This document shows, in pieces, positions 33,974 to 46,100 of a stretch of 64,000 nucleotides of DNA; positions within the stretch are counted from its first letter, which is position 1; each line of letters opens with the position of its first letter. Source of the stretch: Bugulina stolonifera. Its lineage: Eukaryota > Bryozoa > Gymnolaemata > Cheilostomatida > Bugulidae. Location of the stretch: assembly GCA_935421135.1 (NCBI GenBank), contig OW285191.1, positions 16,074,700 through 16,138,699 of the forward strand. Direction: 5' to 3'. Made by a program: the position numbers and the translations under genes. The notes below the pieces were generated by a model. The model saw only the letters and a program-made list of their open reading frames with translations, searched no databases and had not been told where the DNA came from.

Positions 33974-36900
33974 TTAATCACAGTTTAGTTTCCTAAAAGT
34001 ACCAGTAACACCTCCTACAGGGTCAGATCTGTTACTGTTGTCAGAGACGGCTTCCACTTGTTTAATTCCGTATTTCTCCCACAATTTGAATTCTTCTTCA
34101 CTGGAAGCCATTACTTCAGCCCACTCCTAAAAATATCGACACTATATATACATGTAGACACTATATATCCATCTAGACACGATATATACATGTAGACACT
34201 ATATATACATGTAGACACTATATATACATGTAGACACTATATATACATGTAGACACTATATATACATGTAGACACTATATATACATGTAGACACTATATA
34301 TCCATCTAGACACGATATATACATGTAGACACTATATATACATGTAGACACTATATATACATGTAGACACTATACATACATGCAGACACTATATGTACAA
34401 TGTAGACACTATACATACATGCAGACACTATAATTATATACACTGTACATGTAGACACTATACATACATGCAGACACTATAATTATATACACTGTACATG
34501 TAGACACTATACATACATGAAGAGAAAATATATACATTTACATGTAGACATAATATATACATGTAGACACTATTTACAACTTAGGTGAAAAATAACAAAA
34601 GTTTACCAAGCCACCCAAAAATGATGTTTATAACTTGGAGGACAGTACTCGATAAGACAGCATATAATGCGCCAGTAAAAGTGAAACAGCCTACCTTGAT
34701 GTAAGGCTCCAAGTCTAAAGTACCACCGAGGAACTCTGGTAACACGTCTAGACTGAAGTGTTCCTTCAGGTACTCTGGGCTAGAGTGAATATGTATCTGT
34801 AACAGACCATTCAGTACAACCTATTAATGGTGATACTATAAGTGCAGAGCACTTGCTGTGATTATTGACACTATGAACTGCATTGGTTACTCTAGAGAGA
34901 GGAATAAACTCTACAGTGTTTAATATATTGGACTGTATAGCTTTTGACATAACATCATGTGACATGGTACAGCGGATTTACCACCACCCGTATGCATGCG
35001 GTGACACGTCATATTGACTACTAAGGCTATATAGTTGCACTTACCCTATTCTTTAGTTTTTCAGACATGAAAGGTTTGACCATAGCAAACACATACTCAA
35101 AGAAGTGTGGAACATTGACATAGTGGATGCCTTTTACTCTACACGGCATCGCGTGCTACAAATATACAACAGCACTGCATATTAATACTGATACCAATGT
35201 ATGATTGTCTAAATAGTTGATTCACTTTCAAACATGACATAATTTATTAAAAATAAAATATCTATTCAATGTGAGAATTTATTTAGAGAAATATTAATCG
35301 GTAGGTTCTCATTGATTCAACTATCATATAGCTTGCACTAAGCAGCCAATGTAGATAATACAGTATGCACCAAGCCGTTCTGTCACATTGATCAATGGTA
35401 CATTGCCGGCTTATAAAGCATGCAGCCAGAGCCTTGCGGATGAAACTAGTAGAAAGAGCATGCTGGGATAGCAAACAGCTAAAGCATGAGCCAGGATACA
35501 AACTGACCAATGGTAAACTGACTTATTCCTCAAGTCAACAGATCAACTTCCCACCAATGTCGGCAGAATTTCGGTAACCTAGGATACAAGTTAGTTAAAA
35601 CACTGAAAAACATTAAATCATGCTAGATACAATTGATTATTTTACTACAATTTCTTGGAAATGCAACTGTAATAATAACAGATAAATTGAACAAATATGC
35701 ACAAGGCATTCACGTAGTTTACCTGTATAATAGACATGGTGCGTTTGGCAATGAAGGGGTTCATATTTTTAGCGTGAGACCAGGTCATCTGGTTCATATC
35801 GAGAAGAATAACAACACCGTTCACCTGTACTTCTTCAGTCTAAGAAGTAAAGAGAAATCGCAACATAGATGAAGTGAAACTACAATCCATAGCCTGATAA
35901 CACCATGGAATAACATTCAGTTAATCTACAATGTCTATCTCTCATTCTGTGACATAATCATACTTACTCTGATGACTTTCTCTATCTGCATAATATTAGC
36001 TCGTATCATATCATCCATCCCAAGAGCTGCTGTGTCCCATAGAGCTATAAATAGATACCATAAAGTTATGTGAATATATCTCTGCCATGTGTAGGCCTAC
36101 TTTTACACACTTCATGTTGACCTTGTACACCAAAGATTCACCGTATATTACATGTACTTCAATAATCACCTCATTCTCATGTCTAGAAGCTTGCTAGCCA
36201 CGCATACATACCCATTCTAGCAAGCATAGGCTGGGGGTCTGTTTCCTTAGCCTTTGGTAACCGTATATACATGCCCTTCTCATAACAACCCTTGGCTGAG
36301 GATGGGCGGTATTTCTTGTAAAAGTCTGGATACTCAGTGCGTACTTCATAATACCTTGAAATGAAGAACACATCACTAGATGAATATGATTGGATCATGT
36401 GTTGATATAGTAACATCATTACTGTGAGTGAGTTACTGTTTACCTTCTGCTTGCACCACTACAATTACTTCCACTCAAGTAGGTACTTATGACTCCACAA
36501 GTCCCTAATTCTGGGAAACACATTTACTATCTAATATAAAACTGCAATAAGACTGACTAGATAACAAAAAAGCCTGAAAAAAATAGAACACATAGTTTAG
36601 TCTTTAGCCATTACCTACGAATAAGTTTAGCTGCTGCTGCATAATCAAACTTTCGAGCTCTCAGGAACATTAACAAGAAAGAGTCATCTTCGTGAGGGCA
36701 ATGCAACGCTACAAATACAACAGTAACAGGGCTGAGAGAATGGACTGTACACACCAGGAATCAAGATAAGAATACTTGATAGCGAGTGAAGTGAACATAG
36801 AGTGCAGTTCGACCACTGCATCAGCATATCATATATCATAACTTGGTACCATATAATACAGCAAGTATTTGGTTACTATACAAGTTCATTGCTAGTTACA

Positions 36901-37123
36901 CAAACAATCAGCACTGATGGAGTAATATAACACATACTTGACTATTATACATGTAGGCCTAGTACAATATGTTATACAAAGTACTATTAGTACACTTATT
37001 ATATGTACCTAAGTCAGATGTGACAAGATCACGCAAAGCTTGGATGTCACGGTCTCTCCACTCCGCCTTCTCACCGAGCTCCTTATTGGCTTTCTCTTGC
37101 AGAACCTCACTTAGCATTGACAT
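33974..37123 (-). CDS. CRAL-TRIO (Sec14-like) lipid-binding protein
   Basis: Eight exons on minus: 37009-37123, 36615-36708, 36212-36354, 35968-36044, 35723-35839, 35045-35155, 34695-34796 and 33974-34126; 912 nt, 303 residues. The N-terminal CRAL-TRIO-N helices contain FLLMFLRARKFDYAAAAKLI. The lipid-binding CRAL-TRIO fold follows, with GVVILLDMNQMTWSH (151-165), VKGIHYVNVPHFFEYVF, and the C-terminal closing motif LPEFLGGTL (238-246). The length and motif order resemble clavesins and alpha-tocopherol transfer protein, which shuttle hydrophobic ligands or phosphoinositides between membranes. The ligand cannot be assigned. The C-terminal 50 residues after the fold are polar. The ATG chosen (37121-37123) is the first of two close Met codons (MSML). 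Intron 7 (34127-34694) contains a minisatellite. Confidence 0.9.
34137..34565. repeat. 17-bp minisatellite (ACTATATATACATGTAG)n
   Basis: About 24 imperfect copies of GACACTATATATACATGTA within intron 7 of the CRAL-TRIO gene. Larger order: a TCCATCTAGACACGATATATACATG variant recurs at about 34168 and 34302, and a longer unit with CATACATGCAGACACTATAATTATATACACTG recurs at the far end. This shows secondary duplication of blocks. Confidence 0.9.
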
Positions 37124-38367
37124 TGTGGCCTAAAACTGTGCAGATAAACATGCTGAGTAGTAGAGAATAGGCGGATTTGGATATTGTCCTGGTTCATATG
37201 AGGCTGTGTTCAATAACCGAATGCGATGTGAGCGCTCAGGCGTGATCAATGCTTGTTGCAAAGGGGAGTCTCCCATTGAATTAATGAATATTATTAGCAT
37301 ATACGGCTAGCTGAGCCTGATAGCACAGTGTAATACTGAAGAAAGTAACTTCATATTACTGCATATTGCTATTTATTTAGTGTGTATGTGCAATTTCCGA
37401 ATACGCCAAATGATTACAATGATTTTTTTAATATTTACATAATGTCCCGGCCTGAGCAGCAACATCCGATAGACGCATAAACCCTATCTAGCAACGTCCC
37501 TAGATGTGTCTAGTATAATATATAAGAAGTCCGACCTACCAGTCTCACAGGCAGTCAGACTAAATGTGCTATTAATTACTTGCTTCTGAATATTTACATA
37601 ACTGCATTGCCTATGTATTTGCCTCCATATTTATAAATGTATACATGCATAATTACTGTTGTACATGCCCACTATGACTTACATAACATTTGTGGTAAAG
37701 TTTTTATAACATCATGTGTGTTCTTACATGGCCTACTTCACATCACATTGTGCAAAACTTACAGAAAAGCACTATATCATGTTGTAGGTGCAACCTTTAT
37801 AATACACGGGGACTTTGTTGTAATATTTATTGTGCTACGGACTCTAATTGCATACATGATAGCGGTATTAAGACTATGTAATCTTTTCAAGTGTAGTATT
37901 GGTAGTGTTTTTTAGTATGTACGTTGTAAGAAGCTATCTTTCACAGTGTTTTTCCCTTGCTTTATTGTCAGCGCCGCACAGTTCTGCAATTCAAATTGTC
38001 TGTACAAGGGATTGAAATCATTCTTTGCCTTTTCAAAGAGTTTCAAACCATCCATACATTTTTATAAAGTAGGTGGTTGATCTTACCAGATTAACCTTTG
38101 CTGAGACTGTACCCCTGGTTTGCTTCTCTGAGTAACATAGACAGGGGGATCAGACAAACATATATTTTATTATACAATTACAATAATATATATAAATATT
38201 AATAACATACAATATAATATAAATAACTACAATATAATTATAATAGTAATATAAAATTATAAAAATAACTAATCAAATCATCATATCATCATATGATAAG
38301 TAAAGATGACAATGTTAATAAATGTTTTCATGCAATATACATGTAGCCTACATGTAGTTGATTATTG
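37124..38367. other. Spacer upstream of the CRAL-TRIO gene
   Basis: Should contain the promoter of the CRAL-TRIO gene near its left end. One ORF of 92 codons (37637-37915) is hydrophobic and shows no recognisable domain. About 38160-38280 is a simple TATAAT-rich tract. Confidence 0.45.
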
Positions 38368-38372
38368 CTTCT

Positions 38373-38698
38373 TGTGATATTCTTGCTCTTGAGGTTCGGC
38401 CTAAATATCAGTATTGAGTGATTTAGGGCTTTTAATGATATTTTATTTGTAACCTGGAAAGAAAAAAATGAGTATGAGCGATAAACTCAAAACTGATCAA
38501 CAGAACAAAAATCACCTCCTTATATACATGTAGTTATGCAAATTATGACAATCTTATTGGTCCACGTTATGACCAATAAGAAGATAAAGATATTTATAAT
38601 CTCGAAGATAATAATAATAAAGGGTTATGATATATAAAAAATAAGGTCTTGTATCTTTGAGATTAAAGGAAAAAACGGCAGCAATCAAATCTATTACA
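38373..38698 (-). repeat. 3' LTR of the gag-only element
   Basis: 326 bp, apparently identical to 41937-42262 by direct reading. In element orientation it begins TGTAATAGATTTGATTGCTG and ends GAATATCACA. Confidence 0.93.
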
Positions 38699-38934
38699 GT
38701 TGCCCCCACTTTAAAAAAAAAGATACGAATACATAAGTAGAATATATATATTTTTTTTTTTAAAGTACATCTCATAGATTTGACGAAGTGAACAGCATGT
38801 GACAATATTCGCGATCATGGTACAAATAAATCTATTGTCAGGTATTCTATTTTGTATATATCGATCTTCTTTTCTTATGTAGACTTATTCTAGTGTTTTT
38901 GTTTGCTGTAAGTAATCGCCATCAAGGTTATACA

Positions 38935-39870
38935 TGGATCGATGAAGATTATAGATACATTGTCTTTATCAGTTGAAGATCGGGGTGAATCGTCATCGGG
39001 TTATAAAAACTGAGCATTAGATGAAGATTCCAGGTTTGTTATCTTCATTAGCTGAAGATCAGGGTGAATCGTCATCAGGTTATAAAAACTAAGCATAGAT
39101 GAAGATTCCAGGTGCATTATCTTCATCAGCTGAAGATCAGGGTGAATCGCCATCGTCTTATAAAAACTGAACATTAGATGAAGATTCCAGGTTTGTTATC
39201 TTCATTAGCTGAAGATCAGGGTGAATCGTCATCAGGTTATAAAAACTAAGCATAGATGAAGATTCCAGGTGCATTATCTTCATCAGCTGAAGATCAGGGT
39301 GAATCGTCATCGGTATATAAAAGCAGAGCATAGATGAAGATTCCAGGTGCATTATCCTCATCAGCTGAAGATCAAGGTGAATCGCCATCGTGTTATAAAA
39401 ACTGAACATTGGATGAAGATTCCAGGTGCATTATCCTCATCAGCTGAAGATCAGGGTGAATCGTCATCGGTATATAAAAGCAGAGCATAGATGAAGATTC
39501 CAGGTGCATTATCCTCATCAGCTGAAGATCAGGGTGAATCGTCATCAGGTTATAAAAACTAAGCATAGATGAAGATTCCAGGTGCATTATCTTCATCAGC
39601 AGAAGATCAGGGTGAATCGTCATCGGTATATAAAAGCAGAGCATAGATGAAGATTCCAGGTTCGTTATCTTCATTAGCTGAAGATCAGGGTGAATCGTCA
39701 TCGGTATATAAAAGCAGAGCATAGATGAAGATTCCAGGTGCATTGTCTTCATCATCTGAAGATCAGGGTGAATCGTCATCGGTATAAAAACTGAGCATAG
39801 ATGAAGATTCCAGTTGCATTATCTTCATCATCGGAAGATCAGGGTGAATTGCCATCGTATTATATAAAAA
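38935..39870 (-). repeat. 78-bp tandem repeats near element 3' end
   Basis: About twelve copies of a unit containing GATGAAGATTCCAGGTGCAT and GAAGATCAGGGTGAATCGTC; starts of the GAAGATTCC core fall at about 39023, 39100, 39180, 39258, 39336 and 39416. The unit is close to 26 codons, so minus-strand ORFs read a repeated MTIHPDLQLMKIMHLESSS motif. Length changes of 1-2 bp break the frame between blocks, arguing against a real protein. Confidence 0.9.
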
Positions 39871-39972
39871 AATGTGTAAGTGAGGATTCCAATTTTATAA
39901 CCTATGCGTATATAACAATTTTTATCTTCAAGAAATTCAATGCTTGATAATTGTACTATCCATATGTGTTAT

Positions 39973-40809
39973 TTAAATTTCAGTCGGCTGAGAGCGTTGA
40001 GGTGAAGGATTATTCCAAGGGGTCTCCTTGCCAATATAAACCTCTCTGAGTTGAGCAGCATCTAAAACTCCTTCTAAGGTTAGTTCCATCCTTATTGATA
40101 ATTCGTATTGTGCAGTTGGAGATTCCAGAGCCATTATGAAATGTTTTACTGCCATCTTTTCCCTTGTGTCAAAATCTAGCTCTTCATAAACAATGTTTAC
40201 CATGTTTCTAATGTCACTGGCTAAATCCGCCAGTGTCTCAGAAGGTTTTCGTTTCCTTCTGGGTAGAGCAAGTTCATATCGTTTCTTTAATAACTGTTCG
40301 CCGAATCGAGCCTGTAGCCTATTGCTAATGACACCAGGATCGTTTGTATCATCGTATAATACATCCCTTGCTTTACCTTGTAAGCACATTTTCAACCATG
40401 GTCCTTATTCATTTTGTAGATGCCAACCATTTAGTCTACATACGTCCCTGAAGTTACTAAGGAACTTCTTCAGACCATCACCGCCATGAAAAGAGGGTAA
40501 CGGACAGATAGATGCCTTATATTTGTAAGTTGGAGCTGAAGTGGCGGATGGTTGAAATACCGGATCTACGTATTCTACTTCATGAGCTGGACTTGTAGAA
40601 CTCACGTTGGCATTCATATTTGTGTTAAGAGTAGAATTTGGAGTATTATGGTTTTCATTAACTGTGTCATTTACTATTTTCCTGAGATTTTTTTGTTCCA
40701 ACTGTATCGTGGTCATGTCCTGGCGAATTTTTTTCAATTCTTCAAGTAGCAGTGTCGATTCGGTGGTCTCTGTATCCACCATATTCTTGCTTTTCCTAGT
40801 CTTCGGCAT
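39973..40809 (-). pseudogene. Gag-like gene, interrupted by one stop
   Basis: A frame of 279 codons starting at the ATG complementary to 40807-40809, broken by an in-frame TAA at 40405-40407. The N-terminal part is polar with a coiled-coil-like stretch (LLLEELKKIRQDMTTIQLEQ). The rest resembles the Retrotrans_gag capsid domain: PSFHGGDGLKKFLSNFRDVC upstream of the stop, then GKARDVLYD and a C-terminal segment with YELALPRRKRKPSETLADLA downstream. No zinc knuckle is visible. Whether the stop is read through, polymorphic or inactivating cannot be told. Gag forms the particle in which retrotransposon RNA is copied. Confidence 0.75.
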
Positions 40810-41720
40810 TGTAAGTTGTATTTATCTGCTCTTCCGGCAGTTTTTGCTGATAGGTATGGTGTTCCTTGAACTACCAACCCCCTCACTCTGAGTGAGTTAA
40901 TACCAGTAGTTCCAACAGGCAAGTGAGGGTTGCCAGGGAACACCCAATACGGTTTTCTGAAGCCGATATACAACTCAAGGTTGTACCAAAGCCCAGTGTA
41001 CCTAGGGATTAAAGGTATTAACCTGTCCCTACCGCTAAGTATAGCAGGGATAACTTCTGATTCACCGAAGTTGTCTGCTCTTGAAGCAGTCCTACCGCTC
41101 AGTATAGTAGGAACTCTGTCCAAGGTTGTCTGCTCTTGAAGCAGTTTTTGCTGATAGGTATGGTGTTCCTTGAACTACCAACCCCCTCACTCTGAGTGAG
41201 TTAATACCAGTAGTTCCAACAGGCAAGTGAGGGTTGCCAGGGAACACCCAATACGGTTTTCTGTAGCCGATATACAACTCAAGGTTGTACCAAAGCCCAG
41301 TGTACCTAGGGATTAAAGGTATTAACCTGTCCCTACCGCTAAGTATAGCAGGGATAACTTCTGATTCACCAAAGTTGTCTGCTCTTGAAGCAGTCCTACC
41401 GCTCAGTATAGTAGGAACTCTGTCCAAGGTTGTCTGCTCTTGAAGCAGTTTTTGCTGATAGGTATGGTGTTCCTTGAACTACCAACCCCCTCACTCTGAG
41501 TGAGTTAATACCAGTAGTTCCAACAGGCAAGTGAGGGTTGCCAGGGAACACCCAATACGGTTTTCTGTAGCCGATATACAACTCAAGGTTGTACCAAAGC
41601 CCAGTGTACCTAGGGATTAAAGGTATTAACCTGTCCCTACCGCTAAGTATAGCAGGGATAACTTCTGATTCACCAAAGTTGTCTGCTCTTGAAGTAGTCC
41701 TACCGCTCAGTATAGTAGGA
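40810..41720 (-). repeat. 304-bp tandem repeats in element leader
   Basis: Three almost identical 304-bp units between the 5' LTR and gag (TGCTGATAGG anchors at 40845, 41149 and 41453). The repeats have an open frame on minus (MDRVPTILSGRTASRADNF) in each copy, but it is a by-product of the repeat having few stops. Confidence 0.93.
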
Positions 41721-41935
41721 ACTCTGTCCAAAGTTGTCTGCTCTTGAAGCAGTCCTACCGCTCAGTATAGTAGGAACTCTGTCCAAAGTTGTCTGCTCTT
41801 GAAGCAGTCCTACCGCTCAGTATAGTAGGAACTCTGTCCAAAGTTGTCTGCTCTTGAAGCAGTCCTACCGCTCAGTATAGTAGGAACTCTGTCCAAAGTT
41901 GTCTGCTCTTGAAGCAGTCCCACCGGAGTCGCCAA
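41672..41935 (-). repeat. 55-bp tandem repeats next to 5' LTR
   Basis: Five copies of GTCTGCTCTTGAAGCAGTCC...GGAACTCTGTCCAAA with exact 55-bp spacing (41736, 41791, 41846, 41901). The same 55-bp unit also forms the junction of each 304-bp repeat, so the larger repeat contains and probably arose from the smaller one. Confidence 0.92.
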
Positions 41936-41936
41936 C

Positions 41937-42262
41937 TGTGATATTCTTGCTCTTGAGGTTCGGCCTAAATATCAGTATTGAGTGATTTAGGGCTTTTAAT
42001 GATATTTTATTTGTAACCTGGAAAGAAAAAAATGAGTATGAGCGATAAACTCAAAACTGATCAACAGAACAAAAATCACCTCCTTATATACATGTAGTTA
42101 TGCAAATTATGACAATCTTATTGGTCCACGTTATGACCAATAAGAAGATAAAGATATTTATAATCTCGAAGATAATAATAATAAAGGGTTATGATATATA
42201 AAAAATAAGGTCTTGTATCTTTGAGATTAAAGGAAAAAACGGCAGCAATCAAATCTATTACA
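41937..42262 (-). repeat. 5' LTR of the gag-only element
   Basis: 326 bp, matching 38373-38698 without a visible difference. In element orientation it is upstream of the primer-binding site and the repeat leader. Confidence 0.93.
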
Positions 42263-42267
42263 CTTCT

Positions 42268-43110
42268 ATAAATTATAATTATAATTATAGGCTATAAAAC
42301 AAGTGAAGTGTACATGTATTGTATATAATATAAATATTTATATTATATTTCATTATAATATTTGAATATTATATTATTGATTTTGATTTTAATTTGAGAA
42401 TTTGCATATTTATATATATCAAACTGATTAACTGCTTTTCTTTCTCCAATTTTTTTTTTTTGCATTTTCTCACAGAGACCACACTTGAAAGTGCGTAAAG
42501 TCGTGAGAACTCAATTGTTTTTTTCAATTTTATGTTAAAAGTACTATTTTTGTAATCTTTTTCTTTGTTATATGCTATTTATACATATATGTATTTTTTA
42601 TGTTTTGTGATATATGTGCTATTATTAGTTTCAGTCATTCATTCAGACTGTAGCTCAATTAGTAACTACTAAACGATTATACTTATACTAGTAAAATTAA
42701 TTATTAAAGTTTATTACATGCCAAATTTTCCAGCAGTGTTGTTACTCTAGCTTTGGGACCAAGACGAGTAAATTTATTAAATAGCTACTAATGGTTGTTG
42801 GTATTAAATACCATAGCCAAATCTGTAAAAAAACAGCGGTGCGCGTGCTAAATCCATTGACCTCTTTAATTGCTACGCCATGACCTCCACAGAATTCTTA
42901 TTTCTGTGTTTACATTTTGGTGAACTTTGCACTCTTTTGCAGATGGTCGAACCCACACACCAAAGCCAACTACTGCCTTATCATATTTATTTCATAAAAA
43001 TGCACTAAATTGAATAAACACTACATAAGTATACGTACGTGAAAGAAAACCTGCGCCTACATTCTTCTATGTTAATCACATAACACTCAATTGAAAAATC
43101 AAAAAATAAA
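42268..43110. other. Promoter-side spacer of the cysteine synthase
   Basis: AT-rich, with TATTTATATTATATTT-like runs near 42330-42370 and a T run near 42450. No gene seen. The 5'UTR of the next gene probably lies in the last 100 bases. Confidence 0.45.
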
Positions 43111-46100
43111 ATGAGTAAAGCATTGAAACTTTTTAGAGCCTGTAGCTGGAAGAATTTTTTAAGCAATTCTTGTTCTACCTCTCAAAGTCGCAATATTTGT
43201 GGAAATGTAAGTCAAGTGTGGTATAGTCTTTGTAGTGATGATTGCTCTGTGCTTTCTGGTTGCTACTTCTTGGTTTAAACAGGCATATTTGATATTATAA
43301 TTATTATGTTAAGCTTGGTATTGACCAGGGTTTGCGCAAATGGACATAACACTATACTGTCTAGTACTATAAAACTACTTCAGTGCACTGACTTTCAGTT
43401 AGTTGGTTAGGTCTACTGTAAATGGGTTTAGAAATCTACTGAGTTCTTCAACTTCACTCACCCAATTTTCAAGTCTCACACGGTTCATAACGAATTGCAC
43501 AATGGAGATGTTTATATTGCTCATTGTCTTTGGTTCTGATAGGTGCGAAATGGGTTTGCAGGAATGGTTGGTAATACACCATTAGTGAGACTGAACTCTA
43601 TGAGTAGTGAGACTGGATGTGAAATTTTGGCCAAGGTTGAATCCGCTAATGGTGGTGGTTCTGTAAAAGACCGTGCAGCCTTGTTTCTAATACGTGATGC
43701 TGAATCAAAGGGATTATTACGGCCAGGTAGCATACTTATCATTGGCTCATGGAAATAGATTCAATGATAACATGTTGGTGTTCTGCTGTAAAAATTGAGA
43801 GATATTCTGTTATTGATCACCAACAGACCCGCACCCGGTCACACCGTAGCCGGGAAGGTTTAAAACTCATGCAAGCATGCTGCACAGATGATACTGTGGA
43901 TCATAGCAAACCAAAATGAGAAGGCCACGAAGACACCATTACATCAGAAGTTTGTAGTAGTTCTCTGCAGTCTAAGTGTTTTATCATCTGGGATGTTAGT
44001 TCGCAAACCAATTAGTATCAAATGTTTTAGTATTACTGTAGTGTTATTTAGTGTCTCATGTCGTCCATTAACAAACTTGTGTACTAAAGTTTAATTTCAG
44101 GTGGGACAGTGGTTGAAGGAACAGCTGGAAACACTGGTATTGGACTAGCCCATGTCTGCAATGCACTCGGTTATAAGTGTGTTATCTACATGCCTAATAC
44201 TCAATCAAGGGTCAGTGTAGCTATTTAGCAAACCACATGTATGATTCAGTGTTGTAGCATGTAACATTATAGTAACATATGTATGGTTTAGTGTAACACG
44301 TAACATATTTTTAGTTTTACAATTTAGCTGGTTTGTAAAAGTATGCAGTATACCCATGATATGATGAATACTGTACATACAGGAGAAGATAGAGCTGTTA
44401 CAGACACTAGGAGCTGAAGTTAGACCTATACCAGTGGTACCATGGGATGACCCAATGAACTACAACCATCAGGCTGCCAGGTTTGCAGAGAGTATAGAGA
44501 ATGCCGTGTGGACTAACCAGTTTGATAACACAGCTAATAAACAGGCACATATTGAGACGACTGGGCCCGAGATATGGCAGCAAACAGGTGTGTATATAAT
44601 ACACTCTTATCACCATATGACCTGTAATGAATACAAGCGTTTGTGTTGTATTCCATGCGTCGTATCGGGAATATATTTATTGTGATATGGCTTACCAGTG
44701 TTGTTATTCTTTTGTGCAAATAATGCCTGTTGGGTCGGACATTGCCCTGTGGTGAAAGCCTGCGTGTAATATTACTAAATGATGTAGTTGATGTATAAAA
44801 TTCTCAAAGGTAAGTTGATGAGGTTTGTGGGGAATAGACTGTAGTTAGGTATATATTTTATACAATCATTTATATATAAAGATATATAGGCTTATAATAA
44901 GTGATGTACACCCAATACACATATTCGGTTCAGAAATGTCAGTAAATGTTGTACATATTCTACTCATCTACCCTATTCAACCAGGTGGTAAAGTGGACGC
45001 TGTAGTCTTTGGTACTGGAACTGGAGGAACCCTCGCTGGTGTAGCCACCTACCTCAAGGACCTGAATCATAAGATACACGTAGAGCTAGCTGATCCACAG
45101 GTGGGGGACACACCTGCTACTTAACTATTTTATGGCTATAAGCCATACGACATCATTTAAAGTGGTGCTAATGGTTACTCTCCTAAACACTCAACATTAG
45201 CGAAAAATGTGCCAATGCTTGTTTTACCTATCAGCGTATTCAGATTCATTTTGGAGAAAGATATTATTTGTCATTTTGATTGTTATGGCACCATTTACAG
45301 TATTAGTGAGGCTGGTAAAGCATGATGTACTCCGTGACTAGATGACTGGTTATATTGTCAAGCTAGTGAGGTGACTCCAGTGTATGCACTAGTAAGGAAG
45401 TGGTTGCATTAATTTGAGTGATCTTGTTGACTATCCTTTACTAATTGTATATCATACATACAGGGTAGTGTACTATATAACTATATCAAACATGGTAAAC
45501 TAGAGAGGTCTGAAGGTTCGTCTATAGCCGAAGGTATAGGTCAAGGTCGTGTCACTGCTAACCTAAAGGATGCACCTATTGATGATGCTCATGTAGTCAT
45601 GGATACCGATGCTGTGAGAATGGTAACTATTGCTATACAGTGCTATACAGTGCTCTCCTTCATATAATACCTATAGCTACTACTACTACTACAGTCAGTG
45701 TTCTCTGTTGTATTATTTGAGTATATTTCTAAGAAAGATTTATACTAATTCCACTGAATTTCTTATTTTCTTCATTTGTCATATCAAATTCCATACTCGT
45801 ACACATCTTTTATTTGTTGGTAAACACATATAGATGGAATCTGAACATCTTTTGGTAGTTATTGTGTGGAATATTTATAGTTTTATAATAACATGACTAT
45901 CTGTTTGTAGACTTTCCGACTACTTCATGAAGAGGGCTTCTTCGTTGGAGCATCTACAGGACTGAACGTTGCAGGAGCAGTTAAGGTACACATAATGGTA
46001 TCATTACGTTACTGTGCATTTGTAAAGGCTCTAATGTAATGAAGTTTCAGATTTTTCTTTTTCTAACTTCATCTAGCAAATTATACTTGTAGGCAATTTG

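Larger units (their letters stand above)
38368..42267 (-). mobile_element. Gag-only LTR retrotransposon with 5-bp TSD
   Basis: A complete element (38373-42262) bounded by 326-bp direct LTRs and the 5-bp duplication CTTCT (38368-38372 and 42263-42267). Orientation is minus: the LTR reads TGTAATAGATT...ATATCACA, with canonical TG...CA ends. Just inside the 5' LTR, GTTGGCGACTCCGGTGGGA is a good primer-binding-site candidate. Just before the 3' LTR lies the polypurine tract AAAGTGGGGGC. The interior holds tandem repeats, a gag-like ORF broken by one stop, and more tandem repeats. I see no protease, reverse transcriptase or integrase. It must be mobilised in trans if it moves. The two LTRs look identical by eye, so the insertion is recent. 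Confidence 0.92.

Noticed and set aside
39158..39779. ORFs with a 26-residue repeat near the element's 3' end
   Set aside because: Derive from the 78-bp array. The frame is broken where units change by 1-2 bp, so a maintained protein is unlikely.
40734..41731. Three repeated minus-strand ORFs (MDRVPTILSG...)
   Set aside because: They track the 304-bp leader repeats of the LTR element, lie upstream of gag, and show no known domain.
38368..42267. Autonomous Gypsy or Copia retrotransposon
   Set aside because: The 3.2-kb interior has no frame with protease, reverse transcriptase, RNase H or integrase motifs.
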